64,000 nucleotides of DNA from Bacillota bacterium (GCA_023393125.1 JAEWMQ010000019.1:1-64000); one strand, 5' to 3'. Counted from the stretch's first letter, positions 26,195 to 34,788 are shown. The notes: a model not told the origin generated them from the sequence alone. A program made the numbers and translations.

Positions 26195-26833
26195 ATGCTT
26201 AAAAATATTGTATCAAAAACTTTTATTATTTTTTTAGGGATTTTATTTAGTTCTACAATATTATATGCTTCACCAATTATTACTTTATCAGATGAGGATA
26301 TTGTTGCAAAAACTAATATAGAACGTAAATTTATGTACGCCATAAATATTCCAGAAGATTTAGAAGATGTGGAAAACGTTTCGCAGATAATTGTAAAGGC
26401 CGAAGTTCTTCCAGACCGTGAAAATCTAGAGCTTAATAGAGCTGCTTATGGTTTTACAAAAACAAAACTAAAGATAACAAAGGTTTTCTCAGGTGATTTA
26501 AAGGTTGATGATGTTATAGCTATTACTGAAGAATATTTTTATTTTACAGACAGTATTTCAGGTGAACTTCATTTACATGCTGTAGCCCTTTATGAACCTG
26601 CAGTAATTGGTGAAGAATATATATTCTTCCTATATGGTAAAGGAAGACCTAATACCGCAAGAGAAGGCACATATCAAATTGTTAATATTACTGATGGCAA
26701 GTTTCCTATTACTAAAAATAATTTAAAAACACAAAAGGCTGATATATTATCCAATAGCGAACTTAATATAGGTGAAGGTGATATCTCAAAATACAAAAAG
26801 ATGTATAATGAAGTGATGGAAAAATATAATTAA
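26195..26833 (+). CDS. exported protein of unknown function, 212 aa
   Basis: A signal peptide (IVSKTFIIFLGILFSSTILYASP) is followed by a beta-rich domain containing IIVKAEVLPD, TKTKLKITKVFSGDLKVDD and GEEYIFFLYGKG. That pattern is shared with small exported Bacillus/Clostridium proteins of unknown role that resemble tissue-inhibitor-like or OB-type folds. GGGAGG lies 8 bases upstream. Its position just after the metzincin gene would suit an inhibitor or companion, but nothing proves this. It ends at a strong terminator. Confidence 0.7.
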   Translation: MLKNIVSKTFIIFLGILFSSTILYASPIITLSDEDIVAKTNIERKFMYAINIPEDLEDVENVSQIIVKAEVLPDRENLELNRAAYGFTKTKLKITKVFSGDLKVDDVIAITEEYFYFTDSISGELHLHAVALYEPAVIGEEYIFFLYGKGRPNTAREGTYQIVNITDGKFPITKNNLKTQKADILSNSELNIGEGDISKYKKMYNEVMEKYN

Positions 26834-26838
26834 ATATG

Positions 26839-26878
26839 TAGGGGGATAAGAGATTTCTTTTCTTACCCCCCTATTTTT
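26839..26878 (+). terminator. intrinsic terminator after the metzincin operon
   Basis: TAGGGGGATAAGA and TCTTACCCCCCTA pair over 13 bp (one mismatch or wobble) and are followed by TTTTT. Confidence 0.85.
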
Positions 26879-26892
26879 GCAATATCATTTTG

Positions 26893-27148
26893 AGGGCTTT
26901 CAGGACATTTTGAAGTTTTAATAAAAATTTCAAGGTCTGAAGGTCTTTTTTTGCAAGTACTGTAAATTCACAGTTTTTTATCTCAAATGCTTGCCTTCAT
27001 ATCTAACTATTTTATAATCATTTCTTATATAAAAAATTATATCTGAGGTGAAGATGACTGAGAATTACATAAAGAAACTTATTAAATATGCAAAGAAAAT
27101 TTATCGTAAAAAGGATAGGTTAAAAGTGCTGACAGTTGCAAAAAGATG
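26893..27148 (+). mobile_element. R1 remnant: left end of the IS4-like element with degenerate transposase start
   Basis: From AGGGCTTTCAGG onward this follows the left end of the IS4-like copies near 39837: hairpin, AAATTCACAGTTTTT block, TATAAT, GAGGTGAAGATGACT, and about 30 codons of transposase (NYIKKLIKYAKKIYRKKDRLK). It then stops at a TGA. The rest of the element is gone. Confidence 0.85.
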
Positions 27149-27246
27149 ACTAAGTAAGGTCGTTAGGGAGTATAAAAATACTATTAATGATACAGCAGAG
27201 AGTATGAGGCGAATATATAACAAGTTTTATAATAGGGGGGAGTAAT

Positions 27247-27795
27247 TTGATATTTATATTAATGGATATAATTTCAAGAGATAATAAAGATTTAGTATGT
27301 GAAATATTTTTAAAAATGAATATAAAGATGTACAATATTTCTTTTGATATATTAAGATCCCATAGTGATGCCGAGGAAGCAGTATCGCAAACATTTTTAA
27401 AAATCATGGAACATAGTGAAAAAATTTCGGCTTTACCATGTCCCAAAATTGAACCTTACTGCATTGTAATATTGAAGAATGAAACTATGAATGTCATAAG
27501 GAAACGCAGGAAAATGGTATATATAGATGATATAGACTGTCTTGAGTATAGTGACAAAAATCATGATATAGAAGGAGGATATATCCAAAGTGCAGAAAAA
27601 GAAAGATTGCTTTCTTATGTAAATAGGCTTCCTGGGGATGAGAGAAGCTTTATTTATTTTCGTTTTGTTCATGAGATGAGTTTTAAGCAAATTGGGGTGT
27701 TATTAAATATTACGGAAGGAACTGCAAGAAAACGAGGACAACGTATTTTAAAAAAATTACGCTCCTATTATGTACGTGATGACAAAAATGGGTAA
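27247..27795 (+). CDS. ECF-type RNA polymerase sigma factor
   Basis: A 182-residue sigma-70-family factor. Region 2 covers residues 15-85 (FDILRSHSDAEEAVSQTFLKIME). Region 4 lies at the C-terminus: LPGDERSFIYFRFVHEMSFKQI followed by TARKRGQRILKKL, a helix-turn-helix that reads the -35 box. The TTG start follows GGGGGGAG by 4-5 bases; an ATG 15 bases later is an alternative. ECF genes are normally followed by an anti-sigma gene, but here only a broken frame follows (27796-28011). Targets may include nearby exported proteins, which is speculation. Confidence 0.88.
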   Translation: MIFILMDIISRDNKDLVCEIFLKMNIKMYNISFDILRSHSDAEEAVSQTFLKIMEHSEKISALPCPKIEPYCIVILKNETMNVIRKRRKMVYIDDIDCLEYSDKNHDIEGGYIQSAEKERLLSYVNRLPGDERSFIYFRFVHEMSFKQIGVLLNITEGTARKRGQRILKKLRSYYVRDDKNG

Positions 27796-28011
27796 AACAA
27801 TAGAAGATGTAATGAATGATGGTAGAATTAGATGATGATAGTATTATATATAAAGCCCTATCATTTTTGTAGATGAAATATCAGCTAAGAAGATAGAAGT
27901 ATTGTCCTTTGAGCATCTAAGTATTCCTTTTCTATTGTATTGTTTTGATAATACTAGTTCTAAAACAGAAGGGGTATTAGGAATAGATAGTACAGAAGGA
28001 AAATTAATTTA
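27788..28011 (+). pseudogene. decayed partner gene after the sigma factor
   Basis: An ATG overlapping the sigma gene begins a frame that stops after 15 codons (MGKTIEDVMNDGRIR). A second frame reads IEVLSFEHLSIPFLLYCFDN and stops at 28011. The overlapping position is where an anti-sigma gene is expected. No transmembrane segment survives, so identity is only inferred from position. Confidence 0.35.
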
Positions 28012-28639
28012 ATTGAAAAATCTAGTAGCAAAACTTATGGGATTAAGGAATATATGGATTGAAGAGGCATCGTTCTCAATTCAGGTATGAAATAGAATAT
28101 TTTATAGTTTACTGTGTTTGCTATAAATATATGTCATTCTTGTTCTGAATATAAAGGGAACCAACAGCATAGAAATATAGGGTTTTTCATGTTTAAGAGA
28201 ATAACAAAAACATTACAAAAAAATAATCAAAAAAATATGTCCCTTTTTTCCTTTTCTTACGTTATATAGGTAAGAATAAAAAGTAATAAATATTATGGAG
28301 GTGATTCCATTGGGGGAAGTACAGGATAGCTAAGAGATTAAGTAACTTAAAAACTATTTAAACTAGGGAGTGGAAAGTGATTTATGAAAAATCAAACCTC
28401 ATTCCATCCTCTTGAACCATTATATTTAAGCTCTATAAATCCTTATAAAGCTTAAATATAACAGACTTTAGTCTGAGTTTGATAAGGATGCAGAAGCAAC
28501 GCAATTGATTATTAAGAGGGCTAAAGTGGGGAATAGGATTGTTAAAGATAAAATACATAAATCTCTTGACGTTACTGAGGTTAAGCCAATTGAAGTAGTA
28601 ATAAACTTTACACTACCAATTTATACTAGGAGGTTTGTT
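28012..28639. promoter_or_regulatory. long leader region with two palindromes upstream of the S1 protease
   Basis: This 630-base gap has no substantial gene. It contains a 7-codon ORF after GGAGGTGATT (about 28310) and a 23-codon ORF (28384-28455, MKNQTSFHPLEP...). A perfect 13-bp inverted repeat TTATATTTAAGCT/AGCTTAAATATAA (28420-28461) is followed by a small hairpin CAGAC-TTTA-GTCTG (28462-28475). An open frame with no start then runs into the protease. The arrangement could be a leader-controlled region or debris from an earlier gene. Confidence 0.35.
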
Positions 28640-29851
28640 ATGAGATTAAAACAATCAATTATTGCTATTGGAATGTCATTTTTAATGTTAATACCAACTG
28701 TTACATATGCTAAGCAAGATGCTTTTGAATCGGAAATATATACACTTAGCGAAAGTGTTTCAACTGATGAAGCATTTCTTAGAGGTGAACAAGAAAGCAT
28801 AGAAAAATATGGTTTGGATTTTTTAGTCAAGCAGGAAAATTCTTATTTAAATCATGAAAAGTTGATGAAGTCTTTTAATATGTCTAAATCCAATGATTCC
28901 ATTTATCCAGATTATTATGGCGGCTCCTATATTGATAATAATGGAAACTTAGTAATTTATATAAAGGATATAGATATATCACAAGATAAATTTCAAAAAA
29001 GTATTGATACGGAATTGGGAATAAATGATTTCACTGTTAAGTCAGCTATGTATTCATATAATGAATTAAATTCTGTCATGGATATGTTGAATTCTTACAA
29101 AAGTAATAATCCTGATGATATAGTTGCAAATAATTTCAATATATATTGGCTATCTGATAGAGAAAATACTATTGTTGTGGAATTGGATGAAATGAATGAG
29201 GAGCAAATTAGTCTTTTCAAGAAGGCAGTTATTGATTCTCCTATTATTACATTTAAGGAGTCAGAGGGTACTCCGGTTAAACAAGTAAATGTTAATCCTG
29301 GTCAGAAAATATCAAGGTCAACATTTGATGCTTCTATGGGATATAGAGCGAAGAAAAATGGTGTTGTTGGAATTGTTACTGCTGGACATTTCGCGTCATT
29401 GAATGCACTAATTAATGTTAGTGGTACTGATATTGGGAAAGTAACGGCAAGGCAAGAATCTGGGTCTGTTGATGCTGCTTTTATAGAAATAACAAACTCT
29501 AGCTATACGCCTACCAATACATTGAATGGTACTTCAAATACATTGTCAACAACTATCAGTCAACCTGGAGTAGGAACTGTAATAAATAAATTAGGTTATA
29601 AGACAGGTGCCACTACGGGAAAGATTCTTTCAACCAATGTGTCTATAACTTTAGATGGCATTAATCATACAAATTTAACAAGTGCTGATTATACGAGCGA
29701 TTATGGAGATAGTGGTGGTATTATTTATTCATATATTAGCTCTACGAATACACGTTATACTCTGGGTATTCATTGTGCAGAAGTTGGATCGACTACATAT
29801 TATATAAAAGCAGATGAAATAAATTCAGCTCTTGGGACGTCTAGATATTGA
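28640..29851 (+). CDS. secreted S1-family (chymotrypsin-like) serine protease
   Basis: A 403-residue exported protease. The ATG at 28640 is chosen because AGGAGG lies 8 bases upstream and the peptide that follows, RLKQSIIAIGMSFLMLIPTV, is a good signal sequence. Residues 30-215 look like a propeptide. The catalytic domain has VTAGHFAS (His250), SVDAAFIE (Asp278) and YGDSGGII (Ser358), the triad of trypsin-fold enzymes of the streptogrisin/alpha-lytic type. No neighbour shares its strand closely, so it is probably monocistronic. The substrate is unknown. Confidence 0.92.
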   Translation: MRLKQSIIAIGMSFLMLIPTVTYAKQDAFESEIYTLSESVSTDEAFLRGEQESIEKYGLDFLVKQENSYLNHEKLMKSFNMSKSNDSIYPDYYGGSYIDNNGNLVIYIKDIDISQDKFQKSIDTELGINDFTVKSAMYSYNELNSVMDMLNSYKSNNPDDIVANNFNIYWLSDRENTIVVELDEMNEEQISLFKKAVIDSPIITFKESEGTPVKQVNVNPGQKISRSTFDASMGYRAKKNGVVGIVTAGHFASLNALINVSGTDIGKVTARQESGSVDAAFIEITNSSYTPTNTLNGTSNTLSTTISQPGVGTVINKLGYKTGATTGKILSTNVSITLDGINHTNLTSADYTSDYGDSGGIIYSYISSTNTRYTLGIHCAEVGSTTYYIKADEINSALGTSRY

Positions 29852-30042
29852 TGCATTAATTTAATGCAGTATTGAGTATATATGAAAACAGATACGATTT
29901 GCATTTTGGAATTAATTTATGGAAGCACATTCTAACTAAACTGATAGATGAAGAAAAATATTTGCTAATGGAGAATTAGAAGTTAAAATTTCTGTTTTAT
30001 ATTATATAACAGAACATTTTATAATAGAACCTAAAAGTTATA
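29852..30042. other. intergenic, nothing recognised
   Basis: AT-rich spacer after the S1 protease without a supported gene. Confidence 0.4.
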
Positions 30043-30094
30043 ATATTGAACAAACGGGTTATATAATACATCATATAACCCGTTTGTTCAATAT
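30043..30094 (+). terminator. perfect 22-bp inverted repeat upstream of the lipoprotein
   Basis: Two perfectly complementary 22-base arms (30043-30064 and 30073-30094, core AACAAACGGGTTATAT) flank an 8-base loop. They end 25 bases before the lipoprotein start. No T run follows, so this may be an operator or an mRNA structure and not a terminator. Confidence 0.55.
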
Positions 30095-30118
30095 ATATTT
30101 ATTAAGAGGAGTAAGAGT

Positions 30119-30655
30119 ATGAAGAAAGTTTTATTGTTTTTATGCTTATGTTTAACCTTTTTATGTAGTGGATGTAATAAAGATAATGAGAGTAATAAAA
30201 GGAGTGAAGGTAATATAAATATGGAAAATGCTCAAAATAAAAATATTCCAAGTGAAGACATACCAGCAGCAGATGCGGATTCTATAAATAAAACAAAATC
30301 TTCTATTTCACAAAATGAGATAGAGAATACTGATTTAGTTGAGAGCAGTATAGGTGTATTATCTTCTTCCGAACTGACTATTACATATAAAAATAAAACT
30401 ACTAATATATTAAGTTATGGAAAAGGATATATATTACAGATAGAAAACGAAGAAGAGTGGATAGATATTCCAACAGTAACTGGTATTGGTTGGAAGGATG
30501 TTTCATTAAATTTGGAAGCTGATGGAATCTTTGAAGATGTTATTAACCTAAATCAATTATTTGGAGAATTAAAAGGAGGTCATTATAGAATTATTAAAGA
30601 AATGTCTATGGAAACATCAAAAATAAAAGTAACAGCAGAATTTGATATAGAATGA
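30119..30655 (+). CDS. lipoprotein with Ig-like domain (Big_14 type)
   Basis: A 178-residue lipoprotein with signal peptide and lipobox LCSGC (Cys at about residue 18), then an Asn/Ser/Glu-rich linker of about 60 residues. The C-terminal domain reads ELTITYKNKTTNILSYGKGY, WIDIPTV, and LNQLFGELKGGHYRIIK. The last segment (GxLxxGxYRIxK) is the hallmark of a small bacterial Ig-like domain family (Big_14) found on exported Firmicute proteins. AGAGGAG precedes the ATG. It is anchored outside the membrane; the ligand is unknown. Confidence 0.78.
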   Translation: MKKVLLFLCLCLTFLCSGCNKDNESNKRSEGNINMENAQNKNIPSEDIPAADADSINKTKSSISQNEIENTDLVESSIGVLSSSELTITYKNKTTNILSYGKGYILQIENEEEWIDIPTVTGIGWKDVSLNLEADGIFEDVINLNQLFGELKGGHYRIIKEMSMETSKIKVTAEFDIE

Positions 30656-30719
30656 AAAGGTTATTAATTGTAAGTATACCTAAAGAATAATGTGTGTATA
30701 TCAATATTTCATAAAGTAC

Positions 30720-30935
30720 TAAACTAAGTAATTATAAATATGTTATGTAAGAAACTGTATTTGCAGCAAAGAATATGGATCAAGTATTTTCCATTTACAC
30801 CTATATAAACAGTGTAAGCAGCATGCTAACAATTTCTGATGGAACGGCAACAATAAAAAATAGTGTTCTATAAATATAGTATAGAGTTACTTCAGGAGCG
30901 AAAGTGTTCAATTTGAAACTGTATTAAAACCATAA
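30720..30935 (+). pseudogene. fragment of a small exported beta protein
   Basis: Frames around 30770-30935 read MLTISDGTATIKNSV and then, after stops and a shift, VTSGAKVFNLK, without a start or signal peptide. The order (ISxGTAT...SGAKVFNLKLY) resembles small secreted Lachnospiraceae proteins. No other feature is seen in 30656-31002 apart from AAGGGA before the next start. Confidence 0.35.
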
Positions 30936-31002
30936 GAAATATTAGATCGTGCAACTTGCTGTACAATTATTATGCTCACATTTAAATAAGGGATGGTACT
31001 TA

Positions 31003-31539
31003 GTGAGAGTTAAAAAGATACATTATAATAAATTTATTTGTTTTGTGATTATGATAGCTATTATTTTTGCAATTTGCGTGGCGATGTTGGGAAAATGGAT
31101 TTATAAAATAAAATATATTAACTTACAAGAAAAGGAAAACTATATCGATTTAGATGTAACAGATTCCTATGTTAAATTTACAACATCTTATTGGAACGAA
31201 GATATTTTGGGAACTCATATAAATGAAGAATATATTACAAGTACAAAATACATAGTTGAAACTTATTATATTTTAAAAGATGGTGTTGTTACAAATAAAG
31301 AAAGAAAAGAATATAGTATTAAAGAAGAGGACTATAAGTTGCTGTTAGAATACCTTATCAATGAAAAACAATTTTTTTCAAAAATAGAAAAGGCTGATCC
31401 TAATCCCGGAATAGTATATGAATTAGAGATTCGTCACTTAAATCAAACAAAAAGTGTAATACTTTCTGTAGATGAAGATGAGTTGATAGATCAAATAAAT
31501 GTATTATCAATACATATATTAGAAAATAGTTCTCAATAG
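31003..31539 (+). CDS. membrane-anchored protein of unknown function
   Basis: The GTG at 31003 (AAGGGA 9 bases upstream) is preferred to an earlier in-frame GTG at 30949. The 178-residue product has one N-terminal transmembrane helix (FICFVIMIAIIFAICVAMLG) and an extracellular domain rich in beta strands and charged helices (EEDYKLLLEYLINEKQFF). No family was recognised. It is followed within 2 bases by an R2 repeat, and its neighbours give no clue to function. Confidence 0.65.
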   Translation: MRVKKIHYNKFICFVIMIAIIFAICVAMLGKWIYKIKYINLQEKENYIDLDVTDSYVKFTTSYWNEDILGTHINEEYITSTKYIVETYYILKDGVVTNKERKEYSIKEEDYKLLLEYLINEKQFFSKIEKADPNPGIVYELEIRHLNQTKSVILSVDEDELIDQINVLSIHILENSSQ

Positions 31540-31540
31540 T

Positions 31541-31670
31541 AATTTCTTCCTATTTAATAGGGGTATCTTTATATACCCCGGGGGTACATTCTCTTATTAA
31601 CGCCAAATAGTTTCCTGACTCTGTCCAAAGGCACGTTGAGACTGTAGTGAAGCTATCTAAATAAATGACC
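31541..31670 (+). repeat. R2 repeat, short copy
   Basis: Begins AATTTCTTCCTATTTAATAG, contains ACCCCGGGGGTACATT, ACGCCAAATAGTTTCCT and GGCACGTTGAGACTG, and ends after GTGAAGCT. The same blocks recur in order near 47880, 50960 and 55055. Confidence 0.75.
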
Positions 31671-32280
31671 TTATAAAACAAACTCTTTCCCCCTAAAAAA
31701 AACTCTTTCCCACCAACTTCTTCCATTAGGGAAAATGCAGGAAGCTCCGCCAGGAGCTAAGGGCAAGAGGAAAAAGGGATAAGAGAAGGAAGAAGAACAG
31801 GGCTAAGGAATTAAGGCTCAAGGGATAAAGAATAGAAAAAATGAGAGAAGGATTAAGGGAAAGCTACCCCTTGATCCTTTTTTCTTTACCCCAAAATCCA
31901 CCCTAACTTTTTTACATGAAAATAAAGTTGTTCCCGATTTTCTTAAATTTGAGAGAAAAAAACAGGGCAAAAATGAGGAAAAAGGGATAGACTTTCTTTT
32001 AGCGGGCAACGAAGAATGTGGGTTTGTGAGGGGTCAAGTGGGACAGACTTTTTTTTTGCGGTACATAGTAGGAAGAAATTTTTGAGTTGAAAATTTCTTA
32101 AAAGGGAAAAGGGGGAAGGAGCAAATAGCGGATAAGGTGATGAAGAGAGAGAAAGGAATGAGGGGATAGATATGATAGACAGGAATAAATTAAGATGTGC
32201 GCGAGATTATAGTTGATATATTATTAGTTACAGGCTAAACTATATTCAATAGATATTTATTAGAAATGGAGGTTAGAATA
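31671..32280. other. purine-rich non-coding region
   Basis: About 600 bases with long AG-rich stretches (AAGGGATAAGAGAAGG and similar), a small hairpin AGCTCC-GCC-AGGAGCT near 31750, and runs of T. No credible gene appears on either strand. GAGGTTAG lies just before the next start. Composition differs clearly from its flanks, suggesting the edge of an inserted element. Confidence 0.4.
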
Positions 32281-32281
32281 T

Positions 32282-32542
32282 ATGGCTGATAAAGTTATAG
32301 ATTATTTATCTACTATATTATTAGGTGGGATAATTGCTATGCGAAATGATGTAGATGATGATAAGGCAAAAGAACTGACTAATAATCTTTTAACAAATGC
32401 GGACTGGCATGCGTTAGTAGAATATATGGAAGATGCGATAGAGCAGTCTCAAGTTGACTACGAGTTAGTTGAACAACAGTTGGTGCATTTTTTAAAAACG
32501 GATCAATATTGGGTAGCATGGTCTAAAAGGGTTGTTCAATAA
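32282..32542 (+). CDS. hypothetical small acidic protein, 86 aa
   Basis: An 86-residue protein with a short hydrophobic N-terminal stretch (STILLGGIIAM) and an acidic helical remainder (WHALVEYMEDAIEQSQVDYELVEQQL). GGAGG lies 10 bases upstream. It is the first of a run of very small genes extending to 34739. No family was recognised. The helical composition suggests a structural or regulatory protein of a mobile element. Confidence 0.55.
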   Translation: MADKVIDYLSTILLGGIIAMRNDVDDDKAKELTNNLLTNADWHALVEYMEDAIEQSQVDYELVEQQLVHFLKTDQYWVAWSKRVVQ

Positions 32543-32616
32543 TATAGTTTATTTATACTTTTCTGTTAATAAAACAAAAAAATAATAGTATTCCTATTAA
32601 GAAGTGGAGGTATAGA

Positions 32617-32883
32617 ATGGAAGAGAACTTATTAGAATCAGTAAGAAGCATGCATACGGAATTACAAGAAATGAAGGAAAATCTGGCAACAAAAGATGAG
32701 ATAAAAGTTTTGAGAGAAGAATTAGCAAGTGTTAATAATAAAGTATCTAATATGCTTGATTTACTGTTTTCTATGAGAGAGGCACAGATTGATGAAGCTA
32801 CTGAAGTAGTAATAAATTTAAAGCAAGTAGAGAAAAAAATTGATAAGTTGGAATTAAGAATTATTAAAAACAATTTAAAGTAA
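32617..32883 (+). CDS. small coiled-coil protein, 88 aa
   Basis: An 88-residue, almost entirely helical protein with heptad-like leucine spacing throughout (LRSM... KEDEIKVLREELASVNNKV and later KKIDKLELRIIKN), predicted to oligomerise. GTGGAGG lies 9 bases upstream. It ends 88 bases before a strong terminator. The function is unknown. Its place in a small-gene cluster suggests a mobile-element origin. Confidence 0.6.
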   Translation: MEENLLESVRSMHTELQEMKENLATKDEIKVLREELASVNNKVSNMLDLLFSMREAQIDEATEVVINLKQVEKKIDKLELRIIKNNLK

Positions 32884-32970
32884 GGTTAATAGATTAAAAG
32901 GAAAAGGAGGAAGGTATGTGAAACCAATAGATAAAAGTTGGAAATTAAATTGTTTTAAATTAATTAAAAT

Positions 32971-33028
32971 AAAAAATAGGAGTTAAACCTTAAAGTCTGT
33001 TGACTAAAGTGTTTAACTCCTATTTTTT
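32971..33028 (+). terminator. strong symmetric terminator
   Basis: Perfect 18-base arms (AAAAAATAGGAGTTAAAC at 32971-32988, its complement at 33011-33028) produce A- and T-tailed ends, so it could work in both directions. It ends the first small-gene pair. Confidence 0.85.
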
Positions 33029-33070
33029 GCTTATTGTCAAAGAATTTTAATTAAGAGAGGATGAAGAGGT

Positions 33071-33316
33071 ATGTTTAAATTAATAAATAAGAAAAACAAG
33101 GATAATTATGTGGATTGGGTAAGAACATGGGATATTAAAATATGGTTACCTAAACGGGTTAATGGAAAGTGGAAATTAGAATCCCGAAGCTTTCACTACG
33201 AGCAAGAATTTAAAGCACCATCTAAAAAGTCAGGCAGTGTCTTTCATAAGAAATGGCAGAGTAAAAAAGGGAAAGGCTATTTTGAGTTAGAATTAGGGAG
33301 GAGAGAGAATGATTAG
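33071..33316 (+). CDS. hypothetical basic protein, 81 aa
   Basis: An 81-residue, strongly basic and aromatic protein (DWVRTWDIKIWLPKRVNGKW, SFHYEQEFKAPSKKSG). The ATG has GAAGAGG 4 to 5 bases upstream. Its 3' end overlaps the next start by 8 bases, indicating coupled translation. The charge pattern would suit nucleic-acid binding but no known family fits. Confidence 0.55.
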   Translation: MFKLINKKNKDNYVDWVRTWDIKIWLPKRVNGKWKLESRSFHYEQEFKAPSKKSGSVFHKKWQSKKGKGYFELELGRREND

Positions 33317-33461
33317 AGAAGAAGAAATGAAGAGAAACAAAGAATTATTTGAGCAAGTCAGAAGAGATAAGCATGGGAAAGGGAGATTAATTCCCTGGTA
33401 CCCAGAGGCATATTGGAAGGCTAAGAGGTTGTTAGAAAATAGAAACAAGGATAGAGTGTAG
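33309..33461 (+). CDS. very small basic protein, 50 aa
   Basis: A 50-residue ORF with GGAGAGAG as ribosome-binding region inside the previous gene and an 8-base overlap with it. The sequence is mixed-charge (REEEMKRNKELFEQVRRD) with a conserved-looking WYPEAYWKAKRLL end. Coupling and good ribosome-binding support expression. No family was recognised. Confidence 0.5.
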   Translation: MIREEEMKRNKELFEQVRRDKHGKGRLIPWYPEAYWKAKRLLENRNKDRV

Positions 33462-33485
33462 GTATAAGAGTTAAGGGAATAGCAA

Positions 33486-33887
33486 GTGGAAAGAAATAGA
33501 GGAATGCAAATGTATAATTTTTTCTGTAGAAATTTAAGTAGCTATTTAATGTTAGTAGAAGGCGAAAATGATTATAGAAGTCGTATTAGTCAGGTGTTGA
33601 GAGGATTATTAGATAAGAAGCTATATGACAGATGGCAATATGAAGAGCCTGATAAGTATGCAGAACTTAATAACATTATTTTCTTTATGAAACAAAGGCA
33701 AGATAAATATGAGCTATTTCATACGTTAGTTTACGATTTGTGGGCATTGGATTTTAAAGCAAAAAAGAATGATAGGTTTAAATTAGAAGTTGTAGATGAA
33801 CAATTAAAGCTTATTAATCTATGTGTTAAAGGGACGTATTTAGATATAGAAATAGAGGTAGAAGATGCAAGTGGACAAGAGGAATAA
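33486..33887 (+). CDS. hypothetical protein, 133 aa
   Basis: A GTG-start protein (AAGGGA 7 bases upstream) of 133 residues. The first two-thirds are helical and rich in Arg/Tyr (YRSRISQVLRGLLDKKLYDRWQ), and the end is an acidic strand region (YLDIEIEVEDASGQEE). It sits in the small-gene cluster, 24 bases after the previous ORF, and ends before a terminator. Function is unknown; a nucleic-acid-associated role is possible. Confidence 0.6.
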   Translation: MERNRGMQMYNFFCRNLSSYLMLVEGENDYRSRISQVLRGLLDKKLYDRWQYEEPDKYAELNNIIFFMKQRQDKYELFHTLVYDLWALDFKAKKNDRFKLEVVDEQLKLINLCVKGTYLDIEIEVEDASGQEE

Positions 33888-33947
33888 GGATTACAATAGA
33901 ATTTTTTAATAGTAAAAGATTTTATAGATGTAAAGCTATATCATATT

Positions 33948-33984
33948 AAGCTTGGGGTTATAAATACAACTTCAAGCTTTTTTA
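33948..33984 (+). terminator. intrinsic terminator
   Basis: AAGCTTGGGGTT and AACTTCAAGCTT form a 12-bp stem with two wobbles, followed by six T residues. Confidence 0.75.
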
Positions 33985-34074
33985 GGTACGATAGATTAAA
34001 ACATACTACAAGTTATAAATTGGTTATAAGTTGTATATCATCTCATATAAGCAAAAATCAAGAAGGATAAAAAT

Positions 34075-34365
34075 ATGGATATACAACTTATTATAAAGGA
34101 ATTAGATAAAATTGATGCAAGAAGTATTCATTTTCCGCTTAGTCAGGGTGAGTATATTAGAATCTATAAGGAATTACTAAAAATCAAGGAGTGGTTTCTT
34201 TTGACCACATACGTTGGGCTTAGTGAAGAGGTATTAGAAGATGTGAGGTTCCGAATAATAGAAAACACGATTCTTTATAGACGCTATATTAAAGAGTGTA
34301 AGTATATTAATTTTGAAAGAGAAATGGGACAACTTAGCTTGCTCTATAAAGGAGGAATAGCCTAA
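34075..34365 (+). CDS. hypothetical protein, 96 aa
   Basis: A 96-residue soluble helical protein (YIRIYKELLKIKEWFLLTTYV). GAAGG lies about 10 bases upstream. The stop TAA overlaps the ATG of the four-helix-bundle gene (TAATG), so the two are translationally coupled and probably functionally linked. No family was recognised. Confidence 0.6.
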   Translation: MDIQLIIKELDKIDARSIHFPLSQGEYIRIYKELLKIKEWFLLTTYVGLSEEVLEDVRFRIIENTILYRRYIKECKYINFEREMGQLSLLYKGGIA

Positions 34366-34739
34366 TGAGTACAGAACAAATAATTACTATAGCAGTGAAA
34401 GACTTTAGAAATCTTTCGGTTTATCAGAAAGCAATGGATTTAGCTGATAAGGTCTATGAAATAGCAAGACGATTTCCAGAGAGTGAGAGATATAGCATGG
34501 TTTCACAAATTACAAGAGCAACTACAAGTATAAGTGCCAATATTGCAGAGGGAAATGGGCAACTCTTTACTAAGAAGACTTTTTCATTCTTTAATAATGC
34601 ATTAGGATCCGCAAATGAAGTGATTTGCTGGTTAGAGCATGCAAGAAGAAGAGGCTATATTGGTAAAGAGAAAGAATATGAATTGATAATGGATACTCAG
34701 GAAGTGATTAAAATGATAATAGGTTATATGAAAAATTAA
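34365..34739 (+). CDS. four-helix-bundle protein (S23/23S-intervening-sequence family)
   Basis: A 124-residue protein with the signature of the S23-like family: VKDFRNLSVYQKAMDLADKV, then FPESERYSMVSQITRATTSI (RRAaxSIxxNIAEG pattern, here SISANIAEGNG), then FFNNALGSANEVICWLEHA. These four-helix bundles form barrel oligomers. Relatives include proteins encoded in rRNA intervening sequences and the Avd accessory protein of diversity-generating retroelements. No reverse transcriptase or template repeat is visible in this window, so a retroelement role is not supported here. It is coupled to the preceding gene and followed by a terminator. Confidence 0.88.
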   Translation: MSTEQIITIAVKDFRNLSVYQKAMDLADKVYEIARRFPESERYSMVSQITRATTSISANIAEGNGQLFTKKTFSFFNNALGSANEVICWLEHARRRGYIGKEKEYELIMDTQEVIKMIIGYMKN

Positions 34740-34751
34740 AAAATGAATTTT

Positions 34752-34779
34752 AAAAAGACCTCCTTATGAGGTCTTTTTT
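34752..34779. terminator. bidirectional terminator between convergent genes
   Basis: AAAAAGACCTC and GAGGTCTTTTT are perfectly complementary with a 5-base loop. The A and T tails let it serve both the four-helix-bundle gene (+) and the long transglutaminase-like gene (-). Confidence 0.85.
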
Positions 34780-34788
34780 GTATGTAAA

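Noticed and set aside
34365..34739. Diversity-generating retroelement suggested by the Avd-like four-helix bundle
   Set aside because: No reverse transcriptase, template repeat or variable-repeat target is visible nearby. The protein fits the broader S23 family.
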